Part shown: positions 46,477-57,835 of the stretch, in pieces
Numbering within the stretch: the stretch's first letter is position 1
How the letters are laid out: every line of letters begins with the position of its first letter
Origin: Diphasiastrum complanatum
Lineage: Eukaryota; Streptophyta; Lycopodiopsida; Lycopodiales; Lycopodiaceae
Assembly: GCA_029204225.1 (NCBI GenBank)
Contig: CM055100.1
Location: forward strand, 2,654,451-2,718,450
DNA: 64,000 bases
Reading direction: 5' to 3'
The notes under the pieces: generated by a model
What the model saw: only the letters and a program-made list of their open reading frames with translations
Told to the model about the DNA's origin: nothing
Databases searched by the model: none
Position numbers and translations under genes: made by a program

Positions 46477-47244
46477 TGTTGAAGTTAATCTTACTCCTAC
46501 TCATCCTAATTGCCCTACAATTCACTTAAGAAAATCACTCTCTCAAATAGTCTACAAAAATGAGCTGTTCTTTGCAACAGTAGGCTGCATTTTTACATGC
46601 AATCTTCAACAGGTGAAAAATACGAAGACTTCAACAAAGTCTTTTACTTAACATTCCAAGCACCCGAGAACAAAAGGTTTTTGTGAGGAATGTGACAACA
46701 ATGTTCTACTCGGCATTTCAGGCACCTGAGAGGCACCCGAGAAATGCGAGACTTTTGAAGAATGTGAGGAATGCGATATACTACAGATTTGAACAGGTCT
46801 TTGTACATAACCTGTCTACGTCTTCATGCTCCAGTTAATAACCGATCTATTGATCAACTAAATAGATGTTAATGATCTTGTAATTGTAAAATTAGAATAA
46901 CACAAGATCATCCAACAACTATTTAAGGAACTGAGCGATTAATGAGAGACGAATCCATCGATTGAGAAATCAGTCCACGACAGAGATCAAATGACCAAAA
47001 CTGGTTTCATTGTATCTGACTCCTCAGAGTTAGAGATCATAGAGAGAGAGTAAAAATATTCAGGACTATAGCAATTATTTGTTTCTGTAAGTAGGATCAC
47101 GCACTCAAAGTAATCATCTTGTGATTCAATAGTTGTTACTACAACATTTATCATACATAATCGCTATTGTTCTATCTCATTGCATTCATGCTAAATGTTT
47201 AATCAATTCTCACTCTTCTTCCTCTACTGTCACAAGTATCAACA
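46477..47244 (+). repeat. 3' LTR of outer Copia
   Basis: It starts TGTTGAAG directly after the purine tract and ends TATCAACA at 47244, giving perfect inverted ends TGTTGA/TCAACA over 768 bp. It shares words with the LTR at 35 kb (ACTCCTACT...ATC, GTGAAAAATACGAAG), so the two are related families. Confidence 0.82.
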
Positions 47245-49196
47245 ATGGAGAAATGCATGGTTGTCTCAAATGCCTAATCATCTAGCATTTCTTTATGGTT
47301 GTCAATGACACCTACCCTGATATTCAGTGTCAACACATATCAGAATTGCTCTATCATTCCATTCTCTAAGTAATCCAGATCCTATTACGTCATCGCTTGT
47401 CATTGTTTTTATTTGGTGGGACGATGGCCTTCATTTCCGCTATGGCCTAGAATCCAGTTGTCATTCCATCAAACAATGGATCTAAGTGGATCTTGTTCAT
47501 TTGATGTTATGAAGAGATGAGAAAAACACGAACAACTAATAGACTTTATTGGACAACAATAGAATGAATGATGAGAGAGATGGATGGATGTTGTACGGAT
47601 TTATATGGGGATGATCACAGAAAAAAGGATGATGTAAATGCGCAGATGGTAACAACAATGAGTGATAGATGACAATGATGGTGCCGGTGCGGGTGGAGTC
47701 CGGGCTGACAATTTTTAGATTTTCTTAACATGAATCTTTGCTTGACTGATATATGATTTATCACAGTGTTTTACCACTTTAGGGAGCTCGATGAGGGTTC
47801 TTGTAGGCGAAGGATGGGGTTCTAAAAGCGATTTGGATGTGATTTGGACTAAGAACCTTAGCCACTATTTTTCTGACGATGTCTAGCCTTTGCTTACTTG
47901 CAACAAAGTACAGATTGATGATCAGAGGGCTGGCAAGGGTTAGGTGAGGGTTCTCATTGGCAAGAGATAGTCTGGCAAGGGTTCAGAAGGCAATTTAGCG
48001 CTTTTGAGAGCTGAGAATGTTCGCTGGATTAGTTACTAATAATATTAATCTTCGGCTACTTCACATATACTTCAGAACAATGTTTATGACTATTTTGAGC
48101 TCGGCGAAGATTGATGGCACACAGACAAGAGTTTAGAAAGGTTGGCAAGGGTTCAGAGGACTTGGATACACTTTTGGAGATTGGAAATCTTTCCCTGACC
48201 ACTTTTTCTCAATATTAACCTTTGTTGACTTCACTGATGCTAGAAAACATGGAAAAGTAGCTACTAGCAGACTAGCGAAGGTTGACAATAAGTAATTTTG
48301 TAGATTTTAAAGTTGACGAGGGTTCTAATGGCAAATTTCTATTTTTGGTGTCTAAGAACCTTCGCCAATGACAATACACACAATACTAACCTTCATCGAC
48401 CTCCAAAATGTCTCTGATGCTGAAAATGAAGTTGGGCGAAGGTTGTCTAAGGTGTTTTGGGCTACTATGAGATTCTGGACATTTTTTACAAGGGATTTTT
48501 CATTTTTTGGTTATTTTTTTGGCAGCAAACTGGCTGGAAAACTAACCTTTGCTTGATAGTGTTGATGTGGTAGAACGTACTGCCAGGTGGGCAAAGGTTG
48601 GTTTGATCATAGCAGAGAGATATCAAGTCTGATAGGTGAATTTTTGGCTCTTTTTTTGGACAGGTTGTCAAAACTACATGGTTTTTCTAGTATTTTTGAA
48701 AGAGATAGGGTGCTGGGATGTGATGTTTTTCACCTCTCAATCTCTCTCCACAGATCATACAAGCAAAGAATCACAAAAAAAAACAACAAATCTAACCTCT
48801 AAACCACACTATATCACCCCCCATTCATCCATTCCACAAAACGAAAATAACAAACACAAGATGAATGCATGCAAGCTAAAAGAGCAAGAAAATGCTAATC
48901 TATTTTCCAAAAATGACACCAAAAAATTGTAGCGGCCTAAGTCACCTGTCATGCATCAATTCGTTCCCAAGGGAATAGTGCTTCCCTTGCGAAGTTAGCT
49001 TGCAAACTACCCTCTTCCTACTCTAACCACACCTAGATTAACAACTCTACTTTAACCACAATTAGACAAAAGTAAGATAAAATACAAGGATGGAGGTGCT
49101 TACATCCTACACTCTCTGATCTCTCGAAAATCATCAACAACATGCAATAGAACGAAGAAGCAAATGGAAAGCAAAATAAGACACAAAAACATGAGA
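47245..49196. other. Non-coding region with dispersed CCTTCGCC/GGCGAAGG words
   Basis: No gene was seen. Between 47800 and 48600 at least ten variants of AACCTTCGCC or its complement occur (for example near 47808, 48270, 48357, 48392, 48436 and 48595), spaced 30-150 bp, many decayed to GGCAAGGGTT. Similar words are found in the Gypsy copies at 28.9-29.2 kb and 50.47-50.65 kb. Confidence 0.5.
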
Positions 49197-49977
49197 TGTT
49201 GGAGGGTTTGCGGATCCCAAGACAACCCTAACCCTAGTTAATAAGTGAGAGGGATTTGGCACCCTGCGTGTGTAAGTCCAACCCGATGATCACATAGTTA
49301 TTTGATAATTAGAAAGTCAATAAAAGGACTTTAGGCCTTTTTGCCAGACTTTTAATGTCACAGGCCTAAATGTCAAGTTAGTGAATAAAGTTGGGACTCC
49401 CATCAAAATTGGTTTAAATTCAAATTCAAATTGGTTCCCTCCAATTTTGAACGGTTCCCACTCTTATTTAAGTTTGAATAGCTAGGGAGGTAGAAATGGA
49501 CCAATAGGATTTTGAGGCCAAGGCCCTCCTCTCCACTATAAATAGGGGCAAACTTGATTGCTCCTCATGTTCAAATCTTCATTTTAATACAAGCAGATTG
49601 GTTCTCTTATGGAATGGACTTGTGAATGTCCTTGCTCTCTAACTCTTTTCCTTCATCTCTCATGCTTTTGTTGTATTTGCTAATTGTTGAATTTGAATGT
49701 TATTGGAATTGTTGTTTCTTATACTTTTATGAGAGAGAATGAGAGAGAAGCAAGTATCTATCTCATTCTTGTGGATCGTAGGGTTACTGGATGTAGTGTT
49801 AATGCTTAGGGTTAATGGATGTTAGAGTTAGATGTGGATCATCCATACACGCTTAATTCTGAGATATGTTATTGCTCTCATGGAAACGAACCTACGTGTG
49901 ACAACTAACTTCATCTCCTTGATGCTAGATTGCTTGGATCTTGGGTTGAGGATAGGCTAGGAAATAAACTCACTACA
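49197..49977 (+). repeat. 5' LTR of Gypsy copy B
   Basis: It runs from TGTTGGAGGG to CTCACTACA, 781 bp. The start matches the truncated LTR at 29840-29920, and the end abuts a canonical Gypsy leader sequence. It contains a TATA box at 49537. Confidence 0.85.
49537..49544 (+). promoter_or_regulatory. Candidate TATA box in the Gypsy LTR
   Basis: CACTATAAATAGGGG is a near-ideal plant TATA box, 340 bases into the LTR. It would drive the genomic transcript of the Gypsy element. Confidence 0.6.
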
Positions 49978-49981
49978 ATTT

Positions 49982-49999
49982 TGGCACCGTTGTTGGGGA
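49982..49999 (+). other. Primer-binding site of Gypsy copy B
   Basis: TGGCACCGTTGTTGGGGA follows the LTR. It differs by transitions from TGGCGCCGTTGCCGGGGA, the primer site seen in many plant Athila/Tat-type Gypsy elements. Confidence 0.8.
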
Positions 50000-50778
50000 G
50001 CTATGCCAATTTTTCATATTGCAGCATGTTAGTTGATGGTTAGCTTGCATTAGGCATCTTGTTTTGGCATGCATAGGGTTAAAATTGCATTTTAGGGTTA
50101 GATTGAGGGTGATTTTGCTTGATTTGAGTGGATCTTCTTGTTTGAAATCTAATTTGATTGTTGAACAGGGATAGCTATTCAGATCACAATTCTTAAGGTC
50201 CATTTGGATCTGAGAAATAAGGAAAAACAACAAAAATCGGTCAATTATGCCAGATTTGAACAAAAAGGAGGCAAAATCGTCATCAGATCTGATAAAATTT
50301 TATCCTCTTATAGAAAAACTTTGCCGAGTTGTAGGAAGCTTCGATTTCATGCACAGATCCTTCAGATTGAACGGCGAAGATTTATTCCCAATAGATTTGC
50401 AAAAACATAAGAAAAACCATTAAAAAACACAAAAAAAAACCACCAAAACCCTAAAAAATACAGAGAAAGAACCTTCGCCAGTTCTACCACATATTTATTT
50501 GTGTCAAATTTATCCACTGTAAAGTCGGCAAAGGTTAATTTTATCATATTTGTCAGTACATAGCCAAATCATTGATTTTTTTACCAAAAATAACAGTGAA
50601 GAACCTTCCAAGTCAACTTTCGCCCAGGAAACCTTCGCCAGATTCCACCACCAATTATTGTTAGAAGGTCTCTTCATCTAGATATACCAAAATACAATGG
50701 GTTATCTAATTCCATCAGATTTCTGCAGATCTTTTTCGAATTGTGTAGGGTCTACCGCATGAAGTACTTGAACTTATC
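50000..50778 (+). other. Leader remnant of Gypsy copy B
   Basis: No gag, protease or reverse transcriptase is present between the primer site and integrase, so several kilobases have been deleted. CCTTCGCC-type words occur at 50470, 50630 and 50640. Confidence 0.6.
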
Positions 50779-51860
50779 ATGTTTTCTCATGATGGCATGG
50801 GCGAAGGACATTTTTCAATAGATATCACTATTCGCAAACTTTTACAATCAGGATGTTGGTGGCCTACACTTCACAAAGACACAAAAAATTATACTCAGTC
50901 ATGCGATGTTTGTCAACGAGCACGTCGTCCTACTCGACAGAACTATAAACCTTTACATCCAATTTTATCGCAAGCACCGTTCAAAAAATGGGACCTTGAC
51001 TATGTTGGTCCTATTCATCCTACGACAAGAGGATCTCAAGCCAGATATATCATTGTTGCAACTCATTATGTGACCAAATGGGTTGAAGCGAAAGCAATTG
51101 GAGTTACCGATGCAAAATCAGTGGCTAAATTTCTCTATGAAAACGTTATTACTAGATTTGGATTTCCTATCGAGATCGTTAGGGATCGTGGAACACATTT
51201 TGTAAATGAAACGATAAAGTGTCTGTTGGAAGACTTTGTTGTTATTCATCGGTTTAGTACTCCATATTATCCAAGGGGTAATGGTCAAGCTAAGTCTTCC
51301 AACAAGATTCTCTACAACATTATGGCAAAAACTGTAGAAGCAAGTCATTCTGATTGGGAACATAAGCGTATTCCGTTTTATGGGCATTTAGAACCACTTA
51401 CAAAGGTAGTACGAATCAAATGCCATTTCAACTTGTTTATGGACAAGATGCAGTTATGCCAATTGAATTTTTGATACCATCTCTACGCATAGCAGCAACA
51501 GAACGGTTGGATGATGCAAAATCCTTCTAGATGCGTCATGAGGCTTTACACAAACTTTGTGAACCAGATTGATGGTAGTTCATGCATTAGCAACAAAGAG
51601 AGCTTGTCGCAAGGCATGGCATGATCGCCGATTACACAAAAAATATTTGAAGGAAGGAGATCTTGCACTAATGTATAAGACGAAACTGATTATAAGGCAA
51701 ATTGAAGTTCACAGATGAACTATCGTATAGAGTGAAAGAAATATTGAACTATGGCGTGGTCATTTTAGAACATTTCAATGGAGAAAGATTTGACACTCTG
51801 GTGAATGGCAGTCGGCTACGGAAGTTTTGGCAGTCAGATCAGCCAGTTCAACCAGAATGA
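50779..51860 (+). pseudogene. Ty3/Gypsy integrase (copy B)
   Basis: Features are LLQSGCWWPTLHKDT and CDVCQRARRPTRQNY (zinc-binding part), KKWDLDYVGP (first Asp), RFGFPIEIVRDRGTHFVNE (second Asp) and YYPRGNGQAKSSNK, where the catalytic Glu is replaced by Lys. Frameshifts follow from about 51370. The C-terminal part is still visible as short frames matching copy A to about 51860. Similarity to copy A continues to about 51980. A Glu-to-Lys change at the active site would abolish activity even without the frameshifts. Confidence 0.9.
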
Positions 51861-51980
51861 TCCAACACCTTGTCAGTTTTATTTTGATTTTTTTACAATT
51901 TTCTTGTTTTTATTACTTGAGTGATTTTTCTTTAAAAAAAGACAAAAAAAAAAAAAATTCATGAGCAAAAGTCAGAAAAG

Positions 51981-52841
51981 GATTTATGCGTCCCAGTCAC
52001 CAACAAACCGTCGTGAATTCGTAACTCTCCATTCTTGTCCGATGATCACGACTACCAAGGGCTCTGATACCAGGTTGACAATAAACACCATTGCGAGTCA
52101 AATGAGAAACTTTGAGACCAAAAGAGAAACTTTTGGAATATTTCTCTAGATTCTCTCAAAAATTGTCTTAAATTAGGGTGCTTTCCAAAAACACCTTGCG
52201 CACGTATAAAGCATGTTTGAAAAACAACAATAAAAGGGTGATTTTGCACATTTCAAGATTTTCGAATTTTGAAAAGGACTCGGTTTGTAAGTCACTTTCA
52301 TAATGAAATTTAAAATAAAATAACAAAAAATTGACACATTAAAATTTGCTTGATTTTAAAAAACATGCATTTTGACACAATAAACTATAGACAAAAATGT
52401 CTTGATTTCATATATTTTACAAAATTAAATGGTAGTCTTTTGCAAAATGTCCAAATATTTATGCTTCTTGCACTAATACCAATATATACAAAAAAATTTA
52501 CATGGGACTTTCACTCTCGTAGCCATTTGTATCCCTCGTGAACCACGAAGAAGATCTTGAATGTTGTAGAAGCGTCTTCTTCTTCACTATTGACAAGAAT
52601 ACCACCTTCCTCCAAATGAAGAGCTTCGAGATTTTTTACTTTAGCACGAGTTCGTTTACTAGGACCAACAAGTGTCTAGATCTACTACCGATCATCTTTC
52701 TCCTACTCTGAAGTTAAGCCTTAAAACTTAAAAAAGCAGTAAGCTCCAACCGGAAGACATTAAAAAGTTAATAGTGGTTGTTGCATATCATTTCATGACC
52801 AGCCCTTTTGGATTTTAAATTTGGAACATACAAGCTCAGTC
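51981..52841. other. AT-rich DNA, no gene seen
   Basis: No domain or repeat structure was recognised apart from simple A-rich stretches. Confidence 0.4.
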
Positions 52842-52998
52842 TGGAATCTTGCTTCTTTTCTGGGACAATATATCTTCACATGTTAAGAATGATGTCAGAC
52901 TAGTGGGTTGTCTTGAAGGGAGTGTAGTGGTCCAGATCTTTGATGACCCCGGTGAAACTGCTATGGACACCGTTAAGCAAACAAAATTTAAAAGCTGC
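52842..52998 (+). pseudogene. Flanking ORF fragment shared by both CACTA termini, copy B
   Basis: It encodes LLFWDNISSHVKNDVRLVG, CLEGSVVVQIFDDPGE and TAMDTVKQTKFKSCHYKR, the counterpart of the minus-strand peptide at 27498-27656. It directly adjoins the CACTA terminus at 52999. The family is not recognised. Confidence 0.5.
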
Positions 52999-53280
52999 CA
53001 CTACAAGAGGATGGGCGATTTCCAAGGCTTTTTTTGAGCGTTTCTTTGAAAGATAGTTTTTAAAATGAGTCGCGCGGGGAGCGGAATGCTCGAGCCTCGG
53101 GTCCGGTATTTGGCCTCGGAATAAGCCTACCAAATTTGAACTTGGTTTTGAAACATTTATAGAGAGGGTTATAAATCCACTAGAAGGCCTCAAAACATAC
53201 ATCGGAATATTGAATCTAGTTTGAGGGGTATACCAAAGCTGACCTTAGCATAAGCCTACCAAATTTGAACTTGTTTTTGA
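52999..53280. mobile_element. CACTA terminus and subterminal region, copy B (left end)
   Basis: It begins CACTACAAGAGGATGG at 52999, the classic terminal motif of En/Spm elements, and continues as the inverted copy of 27205-27497. The Tnp2 gene follows inward on the minus strand, as expected when the 3' end of the transposase gene faces this terminus. The opposite terminus was not identified. Confidence 0.75.
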
Positions 53281-53539
53281 GCGTCACGCATAGGGTGATC
53301 GGGTGGAAGGTATCGAGTGTGGCCCTCATAAATCATCTTTTGCAGATGTTGTGAGTGACGTGCTTGCAAATACTCACCACACATGGGGCACGCATTGTAA
53401 CCACTAGTTTGGAGCCCTACATTGTTAGAAAACAACCAACTTAATTGTGGGTCGAATGTTCGAATTGAAATTTTTTTTGTGAATGCACATAAAATTTAAT
53501 ATAATACCATGAATCAAACCAATAACAAGGATATCTCAC

Positions 53540-54741
53540 CTGAACATTCCCCATAGCCAGGAAAGTTGTGCATTGTCCACATCAAGATCCCCCTTACCAC
53601 AAAATCTCTTTGTCACAGTGGTCTTGATATATCGCTCACTTGAACTCCTTGCCATAGAATCTTTAGCTCATCTATCAAGGGAGCCATATACACGTCCATA
53701 TTTTTTGCCTTGTATTTTCCGAGGATAAGAAGGGCGAGCATTAGGTGCCCCTTCTTTATACTTAGCCAAGGGGGGATGTTGTAGTTAACAAGGACAACCG
53801 GCCGGGTGGACCATGATGTGGAGCGCAAACCGAATGGATTCACACCTTTCATGGCCAACCCCAAATGCAAATGACGAGGCTCATCCCTAAACTCATGCCA
53901 GGTAGCATCCACGTGCTTCCATGCTGGAGAATCGGCAGGGATCCTCATAGTATCGTCGGATGAACGATTGCTCAAATGCCATGTCATTAGCTCCGCGTTG
54001 GAATTACACTTAAACATGTGGCGTATCCTGGGTATGATGAAAAAATGTCTTAGCACCTTGGCGGGTATGGTCGCTCCTTGTAAATCTTGCCTGTAGCCAT
54101 GTTCCCCACAGTGTGGAAAAGTGCTTGCCTCCTCAAACTCATCTCGATATAATATGCAATCGTTGGGACATGCATTGATGCTCTTGTAATCCATGCCGAC
54201 TGCGGATAGCATTTTCTTGGCTTCTCGTCGAGACTCGCCATGGTGTTATTTGGGGGCAACATTTTCCTGATCAAACTGTGACAAAATATAAATTTACATA
54301 ATTAGTTATATATAGTTTCTCGCAACGCATGAATTAAGAATAAAACAAGATTAGAGCAATTTGCCTATAACACACATCATGAAGCAAGCAAGCTTACCCA
54401 AACAACTCTATCACACTCGCATCCGACCACCCGTACTTAATTTGCAAGTTCAAAAGTAGCAAACAAGCTCGTAACTTTGACATTTGTGCACCCTCGTACA
54501 AAGGATTGGATGCCAAGCCACGCATCATCTCTTCTTCCCTTGTCAATGTGGCCTCGGGTGGGTTTGTGAAGAATTCATCCATCATGTTATCCATGTCCCC
54601 CTCGTGATCATGCGATGTGAATGGCACATCCTCGTGTGTTGTGTGCTCTCGGGGCATCTCTTCGTGCAAGTCCACGGGTGGTGTATGCAAGGAAAGTAGT
54701 GGCTCTCGTGCGCTTGCACGTATGAATCTTGCGGATTGCAT
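53540..54741 (-). pseudogene. CACTA transposase Tnp2 (Transposase_21), two exons visible
   Basis: Exon 1 (54741 to about 54399) ends in KYGWSDASVIELFG at a GTAAGC donor. A short intron ends in TTTTGTCACAG, and exon 2 runs from about 54276 to a GTGAG donor at 53540. Exon 2 reads SAVGMDYKSINACPNDCILY, RDEFEEASTFPHCGEHGY, RHMFKCNSNAELMTWH, PADSPAWKHVDATWHEF, HLGLAMKGVNPFG and NIPPWLSIKKGHLMLALLI, then LIDELKILWQGV. These are hallmark blocks of En/Spm Tnp2 (CPNDC, RmF, W...D, GL..DG.NPFG, N.PPW, LIpeL..LW). A TAA lies near 54250 and a TGA at 53613. The C-terminal part is missing here. The DUF4216 relic at 26340 may be from the same family. The gene would cut and paste CACTA elements. Confidence 0.88.
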
Positions 54742-54779
54742 GGCAATATCTGGTTGAATTCTTCAATAGTCATGTGAGT

Positions 54780-55593
54780 GTGAGTCATCATCCTACACAA
54801 TACAAGTGCAACAACAATCAAGAATAACTGAATATTCCTCCAATTAGAAAGGGCACCAAAGAGCATACATGGAAAAGGAGTGCAATCATTTATTTAATTT
54901 TAGCAATACAAAGAGGTTTGCAAAGTATAACTCACCGAAGCTCCATCCGCACAAATAATGACTCCCTCTCAATCTGACCATACATGCAAACATGTGATAT
55001 AGTGGTACGTCGCTCTCGTGCAGTGCATACTTACATCGTGCACATGGGCATGGTATTCTCTGGTGTAATCAAACTCTAATCCTATATGTGATGGTCTTGC
55101 CTCATCATCTGAGGATGAGGAACGTGAACTCGACATTTGCATCGGCGCACCTTGGCAGTTGACAATGGATTGAACACAAAATTAGAAATGATTATCAATG
55201 CATAAAACAAACTAGATAAATGCATTGAGACGAACAAAAGACGTATATAATAACTAAATTTGAGTCTAGTGCAACTAGTCTTTGGAAATTAGCAGTACAA
55301 TTGCAAGATTGGATTACGCCTAGATATGCAAAGCATGCCTACGTGCATCATTACATGTCTAGCCTCGCTCTTCAATTCTCGCTAGTTTTTTACTAATATA
55401 CTATATTGTTGGCTAACCTGATATCCGAAAATAGGTTCGGACCGGTTTCTATAGGAACTGTCGATTCCTATATCTGGTTCCCAGTATGTATTATTTTTAT
55501 AAAAATTAATAAAAAATCATTTCAAAAATGATAATTGCTAAAATAGTCACATGCTAAAAGCCACTAATGAATGTTAGGTTCTGTAGAGTGAAT
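54780..55593. other. CACTA interior, no clear gene
   Basis: The 5' part of the Tnp2 gene should lie here, but I could not follow it. A DEARPSSDDE-like acidic frame is possible near 55100 on the minus strand. The remainder is AT-rich. Confidence 0.35.
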
Positions 55594-56157
55594 TGATACT
55601 CGAGTTATACCCCCCTCCAGGGATCAAAAGGACCCGGTGGTTCTGAACCGTGGCCGGTTATTACAAAGGAACATATCTACCGGTTCTACACATAAGCCGG
55701 TTTAGGGTAACAAGTGTACCCGCCGGTCAGGGTCTTAATTAGAACCGGGTTGATAAGCGGGTTGAGAATTGAAAATAAAAAATCGTTATTCGACGAACAC
55801 TGATCACCCAAGAATAGGTCTTGGATGCCAAATACGTCGATGTTTGGACACTTATGACATCCTTTAACCAGATGAGAAATACAATCTAGCAGATAAGAAA
55901 TTGTGTCGTCAAGTGCACTGTATATTCTTTGACAAGGCTTGGGAGGAGCCAGCCATCTATGAAAATTGTGTGTTTTTTATTTTGAGTTGATTTAGAATGC
56001 ATCAAATTAGAATGCACCTCGGAACAAGCAAGAAATACCAATTCTAATTTAGTCAGGGCCTCAGAATTGCCCTCGATATACTGAAGCTACTATGAGGTGT
56101 ATACCGAGGGTTAGACATATTCTTGAAAATTTCAAAAAGACTGACATTTTTCGTGGC
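55594..56157 (+). repeat. CACTA-associated 5' region, copy B
   Basis: It matches 23665-24239 in the same orientation and contains ACCGG/CCGGTT words. It leads into the start codon of the Transposase_24-like gene at 56092 and probably holds its promoter region. Confidence 0.8.
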
Positions 56158-57410
56158 GCATCTCGTCGTGGGGAGTCCCTACTTCAAGATACACTGACCC
56201 AGGAGGCAGCATGCACGTCACACGATACTACGACTCCTGCATTTGTCACACCTAAGATTCCTGGCACGCCTTCTTTTACCCCTCACATTTTTCCTCCCTC
56301 TGGACCCACTGCCACTGAGTCATTTCCTCTCGGCTATGCACCGTGGGGTTTTCAACCCAGTTCCCTCCAGTCCCCCCTATATACTTTTTCAATCCAGATG
56401 TCCCCCATTGGCTATTCTCCCCTCGGTACCCCACAACATCAGTATTCTCCCATCGGCAGGGCATCTTTCATACCTGAGGCCACCCCCGTAGACACTCCCA
56501 TGGACACGTCTCCCATACCGGAGAGCACCCCCGTAGACACTCCTAGGGCCACATCACCACCAGCTGCCATCCAGCCGTCGTATGACACAGACAAGGATGG
56601 TCACATCATTGAGAATAATCGTGGTAAGAGGGTCATCACGCGCATGAGAGAGCTCATGTATATCCACTTTCCTAGAGACATCTTTCATGACTGGCGCGAT
56701 GTCAGCGATGACCGCAAGAATCGCATCATTGACCAGCTGCGTAGTGAGTTCCCTATCCCATCCCAGGACATGGAATTCTCACCGAAATGGATGAGGAGCT
56801 GCATGGGAGCTGTGATGAGCCACCAAATCAGAGATCCGAGATGCAGTAAAAGCTGAGAGAGGCAGGCCTTCCTACGTGGAGAAGGAGGACTGGAAGCATG
56901 CGAAGAAAGAGTATCGAGATGATCCAGAACGCTTCAGACAGCAGCGAGAGATAGCCATAGTCCGACTAGAGACCACGAGGCCTTCTCGCTTGGGCAGTGG
57001 CGACGAGAGATATTTTTGAGGCCACTTTGTAAGTCTACTCTATATCCATTTGTGATATTTGACTTTTGATTGTCTTTTTTTTTTTTGCTCTTGGGAGTTT
57101 TTTGTAAGACACATTGGAATAAAATGCCATCTTTATATGATCGAAATTTGGAATGTTTGTGTAGCGATCTGCCATAGGGCGTTCTCCCACACATGACGAG
57201 TACATGCATGCGTATTCCCATGGTACGCAGGTAGTACTCGAGTTATTGGAGAGGCAGGCCGTGCATATAAACTGGGATGCAGCTCCTCAGGTACGACATG
57301 AAATCCATTTTATGTTTTTTAAACTTGCTATTCTCTCTGACTCCCATACGATTGTTCGGAAGACTAATTCATGTGTCTTGCACGTGCAGGAACAACAAAC
57401 GTCCACATGA
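56092..57410 (+). pseudogene. CACTA second gene, Transposase_24-like (copy 1, three exons)
   Basis: Exon 1 (56092-57028) starts MRCIPRVRHILENFKKTDIF, then a Pro/Thr/Ser-rich region with repeated STPVDTP, then the conserved domain GKRVITRMRELMYIHFPRDI, FHDWRDVSDDRKNRIIDQLR, EFPIPSQDMEF and WMRSCMGAVMSH. A one-base frameshift near 56825 and a TGA near 57018 follow. Introns 57029-57164 (GTAAGT..TGTAG) and 57291-57389 (GTACGA..GTGCAG) flank exon 2 (57165-57290), encoding SPTHDEYMHAYSHGTQ and LELLERQAVHINWD. Exon 3 gives EQQTST and stop. The layout matches the Ptta/En/Spm accessory protein family, which may bind element ends as TnpA does. This role is inferred by family. Confidence 0.62.
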
Positions 57411-57835
57411 CGGAGATGATGAGGAGGATTAGGATAGGTCTAGCTAGTGTTTTGGCTCTATAGCTAGCCTTTCCATGTTTATAGGACGCTTGTGTACATG
57501 TTTTTACATCTATTGTTTTTATTCGTACATTTGCTAGCCATCTTTCGATGCAACTAGTTTTGTTATGTAATCTTGAACCTTGACTAATCATGTAATTGAA
57601 ATGTATTTGGCTCTAAAACCATGTAGAAATGTTTAATTTATTGATTATAAAGTGTAATTATTGTGGTTAACATGTGATTATTGTGGTGTATTGTAATATA
57701 TTCAACTATGGTTGAATGCATAGAATCACTTTTTTTGTTCTACCCTAGACCCTTAACTCATTTATTTGAATTTATTTCTTGCACTCATTAACTCTACATG
57801 GTTGCATGTTCTGAAAATATATCTTAGTGCTTGCA

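Larger units (their letters stand above)
38850..47244 (+). mobile_element. Outer Copia element, 3' part, split by a nested insertion
   Basis: Integrase core and RT lie at 38850-40432, and RNase H and the 3' LTR at 45943-47244. The two halves are in one reading order (...RVLKYIQARKHYA | LCYHGYTEV...) and are separated by a 5.5-kb minus-strand Copia element. The 5' half (LTR, gag, protease) is missing. Confidence 0.85.
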
